DNA of 64,000 nucleotides from Chlorocebus sabaeus (Eukaryota > Chordata > Mammalia > Primates > Cercopithecidae): assembly GCF_047675955.1 (NCBI RefSeq), contig NC_132927.1:64399702-64463701 (forward strand). Direction: 5' to 3'. Positions 44,868 through 56,012 of this stretch are shown in pieces. Made by a program: the position numbers and the translations under genes. The notes under the pieces are model-generated. The model did no database searches. It was not told the origin of the DNA and saw only the letters and a program-made list of their open reading frames with translations. Numbering within the stretch: the first letter of the stretch is position 1; each line of letters starts with the position of its first letter.

Positions 44868-45990
44868 ATGTGCAACCAGTTCTCTTCACCACCCCCAGCT
44901 TATACGCCTCTAAAGTGTATCCTGAACCATTGGGACTGCTTTGATCCTCAGAATCTGGAGGAAAATGGCCTCACAGCCCTCTACACAAAGGTTTGGCCAA
45001 ATTATGATTTACAGGAAGGACTGGCTTGGCCTCGGGAAGGAACCATTCCTTACCGTCAAGCGATGAGAGCTTTTCTGTAGATGCGAGGATAGACAGTCCT
45101 GGGCCCGTATGTGCAGCTTTCTATACCTTGTAAGGCAATCCAGAACTTTGCCAACAATGTAGGATTGATCCAGCCCTCCTGTTTGCCATCTCAGGAAAGG
45201 CTGCAAGGGGCAAGATCAGGAAATTAAAGACATGAGTCCCAGAGGCACTCCCAGCAGAGGAGCCATCTCCCTCAAGCCCTGCTCCTCCGGGTCCACCCCA
45301 ACCTCCCTATCCAACCTCAGTCTCTTACTTGCCCCCTCTTAGAAATCCCAAATTATGATTTACAGGAAGGACTGGCTTGGCCTCAGGAAGGAACCATTCA
45401 TTACAATACCATCCAGCAATTGAAACATTTCTATAGATGTGAGGGTAGATGGTTCTGAGGCCCATATGTGCAGGCTTTCTATACCTTGCAAGGCAATCCA
45501 GACCTTTGCCAATAATACAGGATTGATCCAGCCCTCCTGTTTGCCATCTCAGGAAAGGCTGCAAGGGGCAAGTCTGGGGAATTAAAGATATGAGTCCCAG
45601 AGGCACTCCCAGCAGCGGAACCAGCTCCCTCAAGCCCTGCTCCTCTGGGTCCACCCTGACCTCCCTATCCAGCTTCAGCCTCTCTCATACCCCCTCCAAG
45701 AAATCTTCACCCTAAACAAGACCCAGTCTCACTCTTGCCCCTACAACAGATGCCCAGTGAATTTAGGCCCAGTGAGGTCCAGGTCCTAAAGCAAATTAAG
45801 GAGGATCTTGGCAAGTTTTCGGATGACTCTGATAGATATATAGAGGCTTTAATGGCCACCATGCAAGCCCACAAACCCCAGAATTCCAGGGTGCCCCTGT
45901 TAACTGCTAAATATATGGCAAGAACAGATATCTGTCTTCTAAAGTTTATTGGCTCCAACACAAGGTTTAATTTCCTCCACCAGGGTGAAA
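44868..45990 (+). pseudogene. ERV gag remnant with internal tandem duplication
   Basis: Starts at an ATG following a leader. The early part has the matrix-region texture of gammaretroviral gag, including the 'PLKCILNHWDCFDPQ' phrase near residues 14-28. Several stop codons interrupt it, the first near 45078. A 351-bp segment (44999-45349) is repeated immediately (from 45350). A later open piece at 45735-46013 is lysine-poor and resembles the start of the capsid region. Gag would normally form the particle; this one cannot. It belongs to the provirus bounded by the LTRs at 42.8 and 46.3 kb. Confidence 0.75.
44999..45702 (+). repeat. 351-bp tandem duplication within ERV gag
   Basis: 'aaattatgatttacaggaag' starts at 44999 and again at 45350. 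The copies stay alignable for the whole unit, with perhaps 10% differences by eye. The period is a multiple of three. Confidence 0.93.
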
Positions 45991-46089
45991 TAGCTTGGGG
46001 CACAATGTTGTAGTTATCTCTGTAATCTTTGGCACTAAATTCTTTCCTTGTATAATACACATGTTTAACCCATACATACTTAACCTTAT

Positions 46090-46299
46090 GAAACTTTTTT
46101 TTCCCCTCACACATAGAAACCTTTGGCTCTCTTTTGCTAGGAACCCTCAGATAGATAGACCTCTGGGAGGAATCTGACTGCCGTTTTTCCCCAAAAAATG
46201 CCCCCTGTTTGCAGGAAGCAGCTAAGACCGATCATCATCCATATTGTAATGGCAGTTAGATGTACCTCTTCAGAGGGTAGAAATGATCCAGAAGGGAAC
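46090..46299 (+). pseudogene. Possible ERV env 3' end and polypurine region
   Basis: The phrases 'gccccctgtttgcaggaagc' and 'agctaagaccgatcatcatc' resemble the end of the transmembrane envelope gene that precedes the 3' LTR in ERV1 elements. A purine-rich 'agaagggaac' abuts the LTR. It is too short and decayed to be certain. Confidence 0.45.
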
Positions 46300-47281
46300 T
46301 GCTGGAAATGGAAGAGCATGGTCCCTTTAAATGATATCAAACGGGGGAAGACAAATGCTGGGTAGAGGAGGGCATGGTCTCTGCCTAGAGTTCCGTCCCC
46401 GGGCCTGTGCCCATGGACCTAAGTGAGGACAGGAATTTTTATTTTCCTGCCCAAATATTGCATTTCCCAAGACCAACCTGGCCTACCATATCCCCATCCG
46501 GTGCCTATAAAAACCCCTGAGACCCTAGCTACCTCCACTCAATAAAACCTGGCACTCATTCTCCAAGACCCTAGCAAACAGACACGCAGGCCGCTGGACA
46601 TCAAGAGGATCACATCAGTGGAGGAACACATGCACAGGTGCATCGGGACATTGAGAGGAGCACACCGACAGGCACCACCCCAGACAGACACGCAGGCCGC
46701 TGGACATCAAGAGGATCACATCAGTGGAGGAACACATGCACACGTGCATCGGGACATTGAGAGGAGCACACCGACAGGCACCAGCACGCCGGCAGGCCAC
46801 CAACCAGCAGAACAATGTGGAGTTTGGCTGGGGCAGTTGGTGGAGAGCTCGGGCCACCAACTGGCCCAACTCCAGGGTAAAACCATCTCCCTTCTGGCTC
46901 CCCCATCTGCTGAGAGCTACTTCCACTTAATAAGACCTTGCACTCATTCTCCAAGCCCACATGTGATCCGATTCTTCCAGTACACCAAGGCAAGAACCCC
47001 AGGATAGAGAAAGCCCTCTGTCCTTGCGATAAGGCAGGGATCTAACTGAGCTGGCTAACACGGCTGCCTATGGATGGCAAAACTAAAAGAGCATCCTGTA
47101 ACACACGCCCACTGGGGCTTTAGCTGTAAACATTCACCCCTAGACACTGCTGTGCGATCAGAGCCCCACAGCCTGCCTGTCTCTATGCCCCCCTAGAGGT
47201 TTAGCAGCGGGGCATGGAAGAATCAAGTCACACCTGCATCACATGCCTTGCGAGGCGGACAAGGGAACTTTTCCCATTTCA
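46300..47281 (+). mobile_element. 3' LTR of the ERV, enlarged by internal duplications
   Basis: Matches the 5' LTR but is about 140 bp longer. The excess is explained by a 106-bp tandem repeat and an extra segment at about 46525-46568 carrying 'caataaaacc'. TATA box at 46506-46512. It ends near 'tttcccatttca'. Confidence 0.82.
46577..46788 (+). repeat. 106-bp tandem duplication in 3' LTR
   Basis: 'gacacgcaggccgctggaca' starts at 46581 and at 46687. In the core I see a single difference ('cacagg' versus 'cacacg'), so the duplication is much younger than the provirus. Confidence 0.95.
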
Positions 47282-48330
47282 CTACTATCACACTGGCTGC
47301 AGCAGGGGGGCGCAACTCGGCCCGCACACTCCATGGAGCTCCCTGGGCACCACTGCAGCTGTCCAAGCTGCAGCTGCAGACCCAGGCCTCCTGGTCTATG
47401 GGCAGCTGCCCAAACTACAGCTGTGGGTCCGAGCCTCTCTGTGCTCTTGTGGGGAACCAGAAGCTGGCAGGATCTGCCCTCTGGGGCACAGCTTCAGCTG
47501 CCCAACCAGCAGCTGCAGACCTGAGCCTCCCTCTCCATGGAGCAGGCAGGAGCCAGGGACACTGGGGAGCTCTGCCCCTTCCAAGTTGGTGGGGTGGGAG
47601 CTCCCTGGGTGTAGCTGCAGCTGCCCTCCCAGGCACGAGACCTGAGCGTCTCTGCAGTCTGCCTCCTTGGGGTTGGGAAGGCCCTCCCCACTGATGGCCC
47701 TGCTGGCTCTGGGGTGTCTGCTCCCACTGTCTGGCCTCTCTCCTCTCCTGGCACCTGCTTCCGTCCTGGAGTGAGGTTGTGGCTGAGCTCTGGGGCCATT
47801 AATAACAGCGGGAGGGAAAAGGGTTGGTCTCCAGTACGGCCCCACTTTCAGGCCAGGAGGTTGGGGGCTGGGCTGCCAGTCCCACTGACCAGAGTGGGGT
47901 CTCATAGTACCTCTTCTGGACCCACCCATAGCTGCCCATGGATCAATCAGCAGGCACTTTTTCCCCTCTGAGGCCCATAAAAGCCCAGGGGTCAGCCAGA
48001 GTAGGGCACAGGATGGCCTAAGTCAGAGAGACAACTGGAGGACCAGCTGCAGAAAGGCGGTACCCTCTCTGCTGAGATCAGGAGAGACATCAGGATGACC
48101 AGTGAGCAGAGAGGAGCTCCCCTCTCCAGGGCCTCTGCTCTGCTGAGAACTGAACACTCCACAGGACAACCAGCCTACAGAGAGGACGTATCCACTCTAG
48201 GCCTCCTCTGAGCTGTTCTAACACTTTATAAAGTTCATCTTCATCTTGTTCACCCTTCACTTGTGACAATTCATTTATCTGCATACCTCATTCTTTCTGG
48301 ATGTAGGAGAAGAACTCAGGCAAAGGCACT
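47282..48330 (+). mobile_element. GC-rich LTR-like unit, probably a second ERV1 LTR
   Basis: Starts with imperfect 'cagctgc'-rich repeats (47340-47520), continues GC-rich, then has a 'cataaaag' TATA-like box at about 47976 and an 'ataaagttc' signal near 48227. It ends around 'cctcattctttctggatgta', a phrase typical of ERV1 LTR 3' parts. No internal region follows, so it may be solo. The long overlapping open frames at 47214-47929 reflect GC content, not a gene. The family is not assigned. Confidence 0.6.
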
Positions 48331-49939
48331 ACTGGCCACAGAGGTTTCTGGCCAGAAAATTGATGCCCCAAAGATCCCATAACAGTGTGGTTTCTTGTGG
48401 AAGCCAAAGAGAGCTAAACTGCTTTGCTTAATGGAGCAACTAGAATCTTGGAGCTGTCTGCAGACGCCACCAGTTTGGGGAGTAGGGGGTGGAGTAGGGA
48501 TCTTAGAAGAAATGGATGAAGTGGACAAGTAGTAAGGAAAAGAGGAATGAAGGACACCTAGTGAGAGTGCCAGCTAAGTCCCGATAGCCTGAAATAATTT
48601 GTGAATTTTGTTTTCTATTCCATGCAGTGACAAAAGCCCTTCTGTTAACCCAAAACCTTCAGCTACAGAAACAGAAGTAGCTTTTTCATTCTGGGATGAC
48701 AACAGCAAAAAACAAAGAGCTACAAGATGCCAGGAAACTGAAAGAGGGAATTCAGTAAGATCAGGAAAATGGATAAATGAAAGAACTGGAGAAATTCAAT
48801 GCTCATAAGAAGTCCTTGGATGCATTTGGGAAGACGCAATCTCTGCAGGGTCCAAGAAGGGGGCTCCAGCCAGGCAATGTGGTTACTATGGGAGAGAACT
48901 GTTGACCTGGAAGACAGGAAGATCCAGGGCCTGAGTTACTAAAAAATGAAAGTTGTTAAGTGTAGTGAAGGCTCTCCCTGCTCCTTTCATCCAGTCCTCA
49001 TGTTGCTTCTGCTACTTCAATTTAATCCTGTATCTGCAACCTTAGCCAGGGGCCCTCTTTCTTTAGTCCACTCTTCTAACATTAAATCAACATGAGGATC
49101 ATTTCCTAATTTGGGAAAGACAATGATTGGAAATCAGTATTACTCTTTTCATCCCCAAAATATCACATTCTACTTCATCCTTGGATATTAATGCCTCCCT
49201 TGCCTTCTGAGGCACTTGTCCTTGCACCATTTCTAATCCAGATATTCTCATATTTCTCTCTTCTCCCTTTTCTTCCCTTTCTTCTTTCATTCTACTATCC
49301 TATTGCTAACTATATTCAGAGCATAGGACCTCAGTGTGTCCTTTTGTATGACTTTCCTGTTCAATGCAATTTGATTATAAAGACTTTCATTGACATGAAC
49401 CTTCTGTCTTCCCACAGACCTATTAAATAGTGAAAACAAAAAAGATTGATACGGTGTCTAATGCTGACTTTCCTTTAGAGTGTGTAGGGGAACATTACTG
49501 AAACAACCATTTATCTTTTTCATTCTAAGGCTTTGTCCCCTGAATATGTGACATTCAGGCTATCTAATGACCATACAGACTGGATGGGGCTAAAAGTCAC
49601 CAATTCAGGTGAACTTCTATGTCTGAAGTCTTGATACGTATTTTTTACCAGCCTACCCCAGCTCTGCTCTGAAGTACTTCCATAAGCCTGTCATTTCTGA
49701 ATATTCTGATTCATCTAGGCAAGGTAGATTCCACAGAATTTAGGGCAGAAAATAATATAATCGTGTCAAGAAAGGCTGAAAACCCACTATTGCTCTGAAT
49801 AAAATCTAATTCTCCAAAATGCCCATTTGCTTGCCCAACCTGCAACCCAGCATGACAATTTTACTTCCCTAGTCAAGGCACAGAAGCAACATGAGAGTGT
49901 CCCCAAAAACTATTCTGGTGTCAGGCAGGCAAGGATGCT
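48331..49939. other. Unassigned sequence
   Basis: A pyrimidine tract and 'catgcag' at about 48608-48627 precede an open frame to 48808, which gives a splice-acceptor look, but no protein family is recognised. The rest is featureless. Confidence 0.4.
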
Positions 49940-50105
49940 GCCACTTCTTGAGCTGTTTACCTTGGGTGGGTCTACTTTTCCTCTCTGAGCATTGGTTTCT
50001 GCATCTGTAACACTGAAATAATTAGTTTTCCTGCCAAAGTTTGTATAAAAATTAAATTATATAATGTGTGTCAGGTGCCTAGCTGAGTGTCAAGCAATGA
50101 GTGGC
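49940..50105 (+). mobile_element. MIR fragment, sense
   Basis: 'ccacttcttgagctgtttac', 'cttgggtgggtctacttttc' and 'ggtttctgcatctgtaacac' follow the order of the MIR core. Sequence from 50106 to 50747 is unassigned. Confidence 0.7.
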
Positions 50106-51127
50106 TCCTTTACAAAGGTGACTGTCCCGCTCCCGGTCGCCCTTCCTGCTAAATGGATTGTTTCCTTTCATCCTTTGACATAAGGATCATTTCCTAATTT
50201 GGAAGAGAAAGAGAGATTAGAAATCAGCATTAGTCTCTTCTTTTCATCCCCAAAATACCACAATCAACTCTATCCTTGGATACCGATGTAAGGAGATGAC
50301 TTTAGCGCTCCAGATCCCTCACAATGAGTAAATGGCCTTATCTTCCAGCAAATGACAGATGCAAGTGTCAATCCTTCACTAACAACGCTGTCCACAGCAC
50401 ATGAATTTCCAGTTAGCTTTAATGGCAGTAGAGCTTTCTGGCTTTGTACCGCCATGATGATTTGCCTGCCTCTTCTTCTGGGAAGAATAAGTTAACAGAA
50501 ACTCCAATTCCTTTATTCAAACATTTGACAGTAGGCCTTTGGGTGTGCAGAGAAGGACAACAATTGTAGACCCCGGTGAAGCTCTGGAAATTTTAAGAAT
50601 TTGTGAAAATTAGAAGAGTAAAGTTGTTAGTGTAGTCAACCAGTCACATAATGAGAAACCCTGGACCCAGTTATTCCTAGGCAAATATGGCACAAATTAA
50701 CATAAAACCAAACAGAAAGGAAATACTCTTGGTAGGAAACTTAATGGGTCAATTCAGTATTTTTTAAATTTGTATACATTTATGGGATACAAGGGCAATT
50801 TTGTTACATGGCTGTATTGCATAGGGGTGAAGTAGGCCTATTAGTATATCCATCACTGCAATGACTGCATTGTACCCATTAAGTAGATTCTCATCACCCA
50901 CCCTCCCCAACCCCCAACCCTTCCTAGTCTCCATTGTCTGTCATTCAACACTCTTTATCCACATGTACACATTATTTAAGCTACCACTTATAAGTGAGAA
51001 CATGGAATATTTATCCCTGTCTCTGAGTTGTTTAACTTAAGACAATGGCATCTAGTTCCATCTATGCTACAAAAACATGATTTCATTCTTTTTATGGCTG
51101 AATAATATTAATATAAATATATATTTT

Positions 51128-51132
<5 letters not shown>

Positions 51133-51164
<32 letters not shown>
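51133..51164. repeat. (TA)n microsatellite
   Basis: A clean TA run within the L1 3' UTR, about 30 bp. Confidence 0.9.
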
Positions 51165-51167
<3 letters not shown>

Positions 51168-51908
51168 TACATTTTCTTTATCCAGTCATCCATTGATGGA
51201 CACTTAGGTTGATTTTATGCCTTTGCTAATGTGAATAGTGCTGCAATAAACATATGAGTACAGGTTATCTTTTTGTTATAATGGTTTCTTTTTTTGGGGG
51301 GGGTAGACACCCAGTAGTGAGATTGCTGAATCAAAGGGTAGTTCCACTTTTAGCTCTTTTAGATACTGTTTTCCATAGAGATTGTACTAATTTACATTCC
51401 CACCAGTGGCATGTGTTTCCTTTTCTCTGCATTCTTTCCAACATCCTCTCCTACATTTTTGTCTTTTTAATAATAGACCGTCTGGTGTAAGTTGGTATCT
51501 CATTGTGGTTTTAATTTGCATTTCTCTGATGATCAGTGATGATGAGCATTTTTATATGTTTGTTGTCCATTTGTTTATCTTCTTTTGAAAAATGTCTATT
51601 CAAGTCCTTAGCCCACTTTGTAATGAGATTATTTTGGTTTTTTGTAGTTGTTGAATTTTTCGAGTTCCTTGTAAATTCTGAATATTAATCACCTGTTGGA
51701 TATATAATTTGCAAGTATTTTCTCCCATTCTGTAGGTTTTCTATCCACTCTGTTGATTATTTCTTTTGCTGTGCAGAACTTTTCTAGTGTAATATAGTCC
51801 CATTTGTCTATTTCTGTTGTCTATGCTTTTGAGATCATGAATTCTTTTCCTAGACCAATGTACAGAAGAATTTTTCCTAGCTGGGGAAACATCTAAAAGG
51901 TGTGTATA

Positions 51909-51911
51909 TAC

Positions 51912-51987
<76 letters not shown>

Positions 51988-51999
51988 ATATATATATAT
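51909..51999. repeat. Palindromic (TA)n(CA)n-(TG)n(TA)n tract
   Basis: A TA run leads into about 34 bp of CA repeats, the centre 'acatgt' at 51952-51957, then TG repeats and a closing TA run. The two halves are close to reverse complements, giving an approximately 80-bp near-palindrome of alternating purine and pyrimidine. Confidence 0.95.
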
Positions 52000-52292
52000 G
52001 GTTTCAGGACTCACGTTTAAGTCTTTAAGTCTTTAACCCCTCTTGAGTTTATTTTTGTATATGGTAAGCAATAGGGTGCAGTTTCATTCTTCTGCATATG
52101 CCAATCGAATTTTTCCAGTGCCATTTATGGAAAAGAGTGTCTTTTCCCCAGTGTACATTTTTGTTGCCTTTGTCAAAGATCAGTTGGTTATTCATATTGG
52201 GCTTTATTTCTGGGTTCTCTATTCTATTCCACCGATTTGTTTGTTTATTTTTATACCAGTACCATGCTGTTTTGGTTGCTATAGCCTTCAAC

Positions 52293-55200
52293 AAATATTG
52301 CCTACCTTTTCCTTCAGCCTTGGGAATATAAAAAATAAATCAAGTAAGGTTCCTGTCCTCATGCAGTGGCCTTTAGGAGAGACCATAATGTAAGCGAAGA
52401 ATGAGAATGACAGTACTAAATGCATTCATTAAGTAGCAGAAAACAGAATTAGGAAAGGCTTCCCAGAGGGAGAAACTTCTGAGTTGACTCACGAAAAAAA
52501 AGTTTTCTAGGCCCAGAAAGTTGGGCAGGTCATTTCAGGTAAAGGGAAAGCCAAGTACCAAATCTCAGCAGGTGACACAGCTGTACATATTTGGAGAACA
52601 TAAGGACTTTTATATAGCTGAAGACCAGCAGTCAAGGAGTACAGCAGGAACAGAGGAGGCAGGGGCACCAGGCAGGGGCAAGGCCACAAGGCAAACTGTC
52701 AACTAAGCAAACTAGCAACTGTGCCCACAAGCAAAGACTTGGTACTATACACAGTGGGGAGCAGTTAGAACTGTTTCTCCTCATCTTAGCAGAAGTGTAA
52801 AGTGTGAAGAATGAACTAGAGAAAAGTGAGAGTCAGTGTGTCACCTGCGAGTTCATGCTTCAGAGCAGGAAAGCTGGAGAATCAATGCCAGGAGTCGCCT
52901 TGCTCTGTGACACTGATACTATGATCTTCAGAAAATAAGAAGAGTCTACTTTGCTGACTCCACTTAACATGGAAGAGCTGCTAGAGGGTAGGTATACAAT
53001 TTGTCCTCAAACTGAAGCTTTGACTGGGAGCCTTCCAGATGATGTGGTTAAACTGACATCTGAATAATTCAGATGATGCCCATATTGGCAAGAACAGCAT
53101 GATACCCATCTACCTGTACACTTCAGTCCAACATGAGTTCAAAAAAAATCCACTGAGGCAGTTCTTGTCTCAGTGTGCTTGGGCAGGAGGGAGAAAGGCT
53201 TTGCCTGGCCTCCCAAGTATGCTAATATAAAGTGTAAAAATGAGGGAGTCACTGAACATCTCTAAGGTCAGAAAAGTGAACCAGAGAAACAGGAAGCTCT
53301 CTGCCATTTCCAAGTTTATTATCTATCTGTATGTGTGCTGAGAGGCCAGAGAGTGATTTCAAATTCACAGAAGTGGTTCTCACTGAGAAGTGCTGTCTGC
53401 TAAGAAATGGGGTGGGAGGAAACTTGGAAAGAGAGGGCAACCCAGGTGCCCTGCCTGAGACGGCTGCCAAGAGGAGGCCTGGGTAAGGGCGATAGGGAGA
53501 ATCTTAAATGCAGATGCCAATTCCTTCATATCCACTGATTTCTCTTAAAAGTGGAATACTGTTGCTGACAGAAGAGGAGGAAGTTTGAGGTCATTAATAT
53601 TTGGAAGGCAGAAAAGAGTTTTCTTCCTTCTAAACCCAAAGGGCTTGTCTGGGCCTCTGGCTTTCTCTCTTTCTCCACTATCCATAGTGAAATTTCTGTA
53701 CTCTCAACATTTATTCTTTTAGCCCCTTTTCAGGGAAAGGAGGCCCCCAGCAATCCATCCATATCTGACAATGTGCCCATCTTACCAAGGGCTATTCCCA
53801 CCCCACCCACCGTGAGCACTACCATAAGACTCAACTTGACAAGGTTGCTAAGGAGTCTTGGCTCTACATTTCTGCTCCTATATGAAGCCTCTATTGGCAA
53901 GAAACTCCCAATGAGTTGCCCCCAAGCCCACTATCCCCAAAGAGGGCAGAATCTCTTTATGGGAGTGTGTGGTCATATGTAGGCTAGCATCTGGTCAGAC
54001 ATTAGCAATAACTATGCCTATGCCACTAGCATCTTGCTACAAACAGAGTCCCTACTACCCTATTGTCCAGGTGCCTCAATCCATTTCATTAGACAGCTAC
54101 TGGGAACACACAAAAGCAGTAGCATGGCCCCATTATTGGGGTCTTACAGTTTAGCCCTACAAATGTTCACTGGATTATGAAATTCCCATGAGCAAACTTC
54201 CCCTTAACAAATTGTTCTCAGAGGCACTGGATACAGTTTAAGAGAGGGTAACAGTATACATTACTCAAGTAGACATAAAGCGTTCTTGAGCTTAGATGAA
54301 AACCAAAGAGAGGAAGCAGGAGCAGGGAGGGGGAGAATTTTGCATTCAGTCCCACGTTTCTGAATCATCTAAACTTTTCCTTCATCAGCTCACATTATTT
54401 TCGTGTTTGTGTGTTATACCTCTCCATCTATCCACATGCAGACTATTGTTACATTTTCATTGTGATTGGACACTACAGTTCAGGCAAAGGGTACAAATCT
54501 CTTTAAGAAGCTAAGAAAGAAAATGCAGAGATCCTAAGTCATTAGGTGGCTAACCATGGCTGCTACAAGAGATTTAAAACCCGTGCTCATCTTTCTGTTG
54601 TCAAAGTGATTTGTAAGGCTTTTGGGCTTCTATGAAATGAAAGCAAAGAAATATATCCTTAAGCCCTTTCATCAACATATGGGAAATCTGACTTGTGTAT
54701 GAAAAGAGTTATTGCTTCAAGTGGGGATGTGTCTGTACACAAAGGCATATAACCAAGTGTACACACATAAACATGTAATCAAGTGACGAAAGCACATGAG
54801 GAATACCAACTGGGAGAGGCCCATCTGCGGCAGTATGCTTACTGAGCTAGGGAGCCTGTAAGGCTGTGTGGCTACAGGAAGGAGCTGAGTCTTGCATAAG
54901 CATGGATGGGATTTACAAGGGGGAAGGAAAAATGGGGGCTACTAGTGGAGGAGGAGGTCTGTCAAGGATTTCTATAGACAGAGGAGCTTGTTTCAGGGAT
55001 ACGAATGGGCCCATTTTGATGCAAGATCAATGTAGGCAAGCACCATAAAATCAAGGTAGACACATGGGGTGGGGCCATGATGTGCAGGGCCATGTGCTTT
55101 GATGTTTCCCCAGTGAGAAGTTAGCGGCCAGGTTCAAGTGTTCAGCAGGAGAGATTCACACGACAGCAGCTGTGCTTCTGCAAGGCTATCTGGCATATCT

Positions 55201-55792
55201 TACAGTCATACAGTCCCGGGCTTTCAGAACGACCCAAAGTGAATGCAGAGAAGAAGAAAAAAAGAAAGTCATCTTTACCAACTGAGATAAGAACTAATTC
55301 TCCTTCTCATTGCTGCTTCCTCTCCCCACTCCATACTAATTTACATAGTTTAGTCTTTGTACCTGTATTCTTTAGGTACTTCCGGAGGCAGACAGAGAGC
55401 AGGAGGTAGAGACACCTGGGAGTCTTAGAACAAGAAAACATTCATAGCCCAAAAGCATTTTCAAATGAGATGGATGGAAGTAGCAGGAGGTGATAGTAAA
55501 AGACCACACAAAGACCACACTAAAAGTCGGGTTTACATGTGCAGTCACAAGATACTAAACAAGAAACCCCATTGCCATTCAGTCATATGATTTCCCAGTG
55601 GAAATGAAATGTATTTAGTGAACTTCAGTGTTCCTGGAACTAGGGGATTTTTTGGCTCTTGTTCCCTATTTTAATTAGATCCATGTCCACAGTTATTCTC
55701 ACTTTTTTTTTTTTTTAGCAGATCCAAAAGACATAAGGTAGTTTAAAATCTAGTTAGAAATCATCTAGAGATCTAGATGATTTGCTATGTTG
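52293..55792. other. Unassigned sequence
   Basis: No recognised family and no convincing exon. Open frames are short. A poly(T) run lies at about 55704-55716. Confidence 0.4.
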
Positions 55793-56012
55793 CTTGCCTG
55801 AGCAACATAGCAAGACCCTGTCTCCACACACACACACACACCACACACACACACACACACACAAAAATTAATTAGCCAGGTGTGGTGGCATGCTCCTATA
55901 TTCCCAGCTACTCATGGGGACTGAGGCGGGATCCTTTGAGCCCAGGAGTTCAAGATAACATCACTGCACTCCACCCCAGGGGACAGAGTGAGACCCCATC
56001 TTTTAAAAAACA
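55793..56012 (+). mobile_element. Old Alu fragment (AluJ/FRAM-like) with (CA)n expansion
   Basis: 'gagcaacatagcaagaccct' then a CA run at 55827-55862 in place of the middle A-rich linker, then 'agccaggtgtggtggcatgc' to 'gacagagtgagaccccatct'. It is strongly diverged. Confidence 0.85.

Larger units (their letters stand above)
43643..46299 (+). mobile_element. ERV internal region, pol-deleted
   Basis: Holds the primer-binding site, leader, a gag remnant and a short piece resembling the end of env. It is about 2.66 kb where an intact element would have roughly 7-8 kb. No reverse transcriptase, integrase or protease sequence is seen. The leader (43670-44860) is non-coding and includes a G-rich run at about 44053-44066. 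This is an inactive fossil. Confidence 0.8.
50748..52292 (-). mobile_element. 5'-truncated older L1 (L1PB/L1MA-like), antisense
   Basis: Minus strand: ORF2 C-terminal region followed by a 3' UTR with a G-rich tract (plus-strand 50897-50925, runs of C). The frame at 52294-52049 keeps 'TKTAWYWYKN' and 'NRWNRIENPEI', typical of ORF2 downstream of reverse transcriptase. The 5' part is missing. Two microsatellites have expanded inside it. Confidence 0.9.

Noticed and set aside
47214..47929. Overlapping long open frames on both strands (up to 177 codons)
   Set aside because: They lie in a GC-rich, 'cagctgc'-repetitive LTR-like sequence, overlap in several frames and show no domain; GC content explains them.
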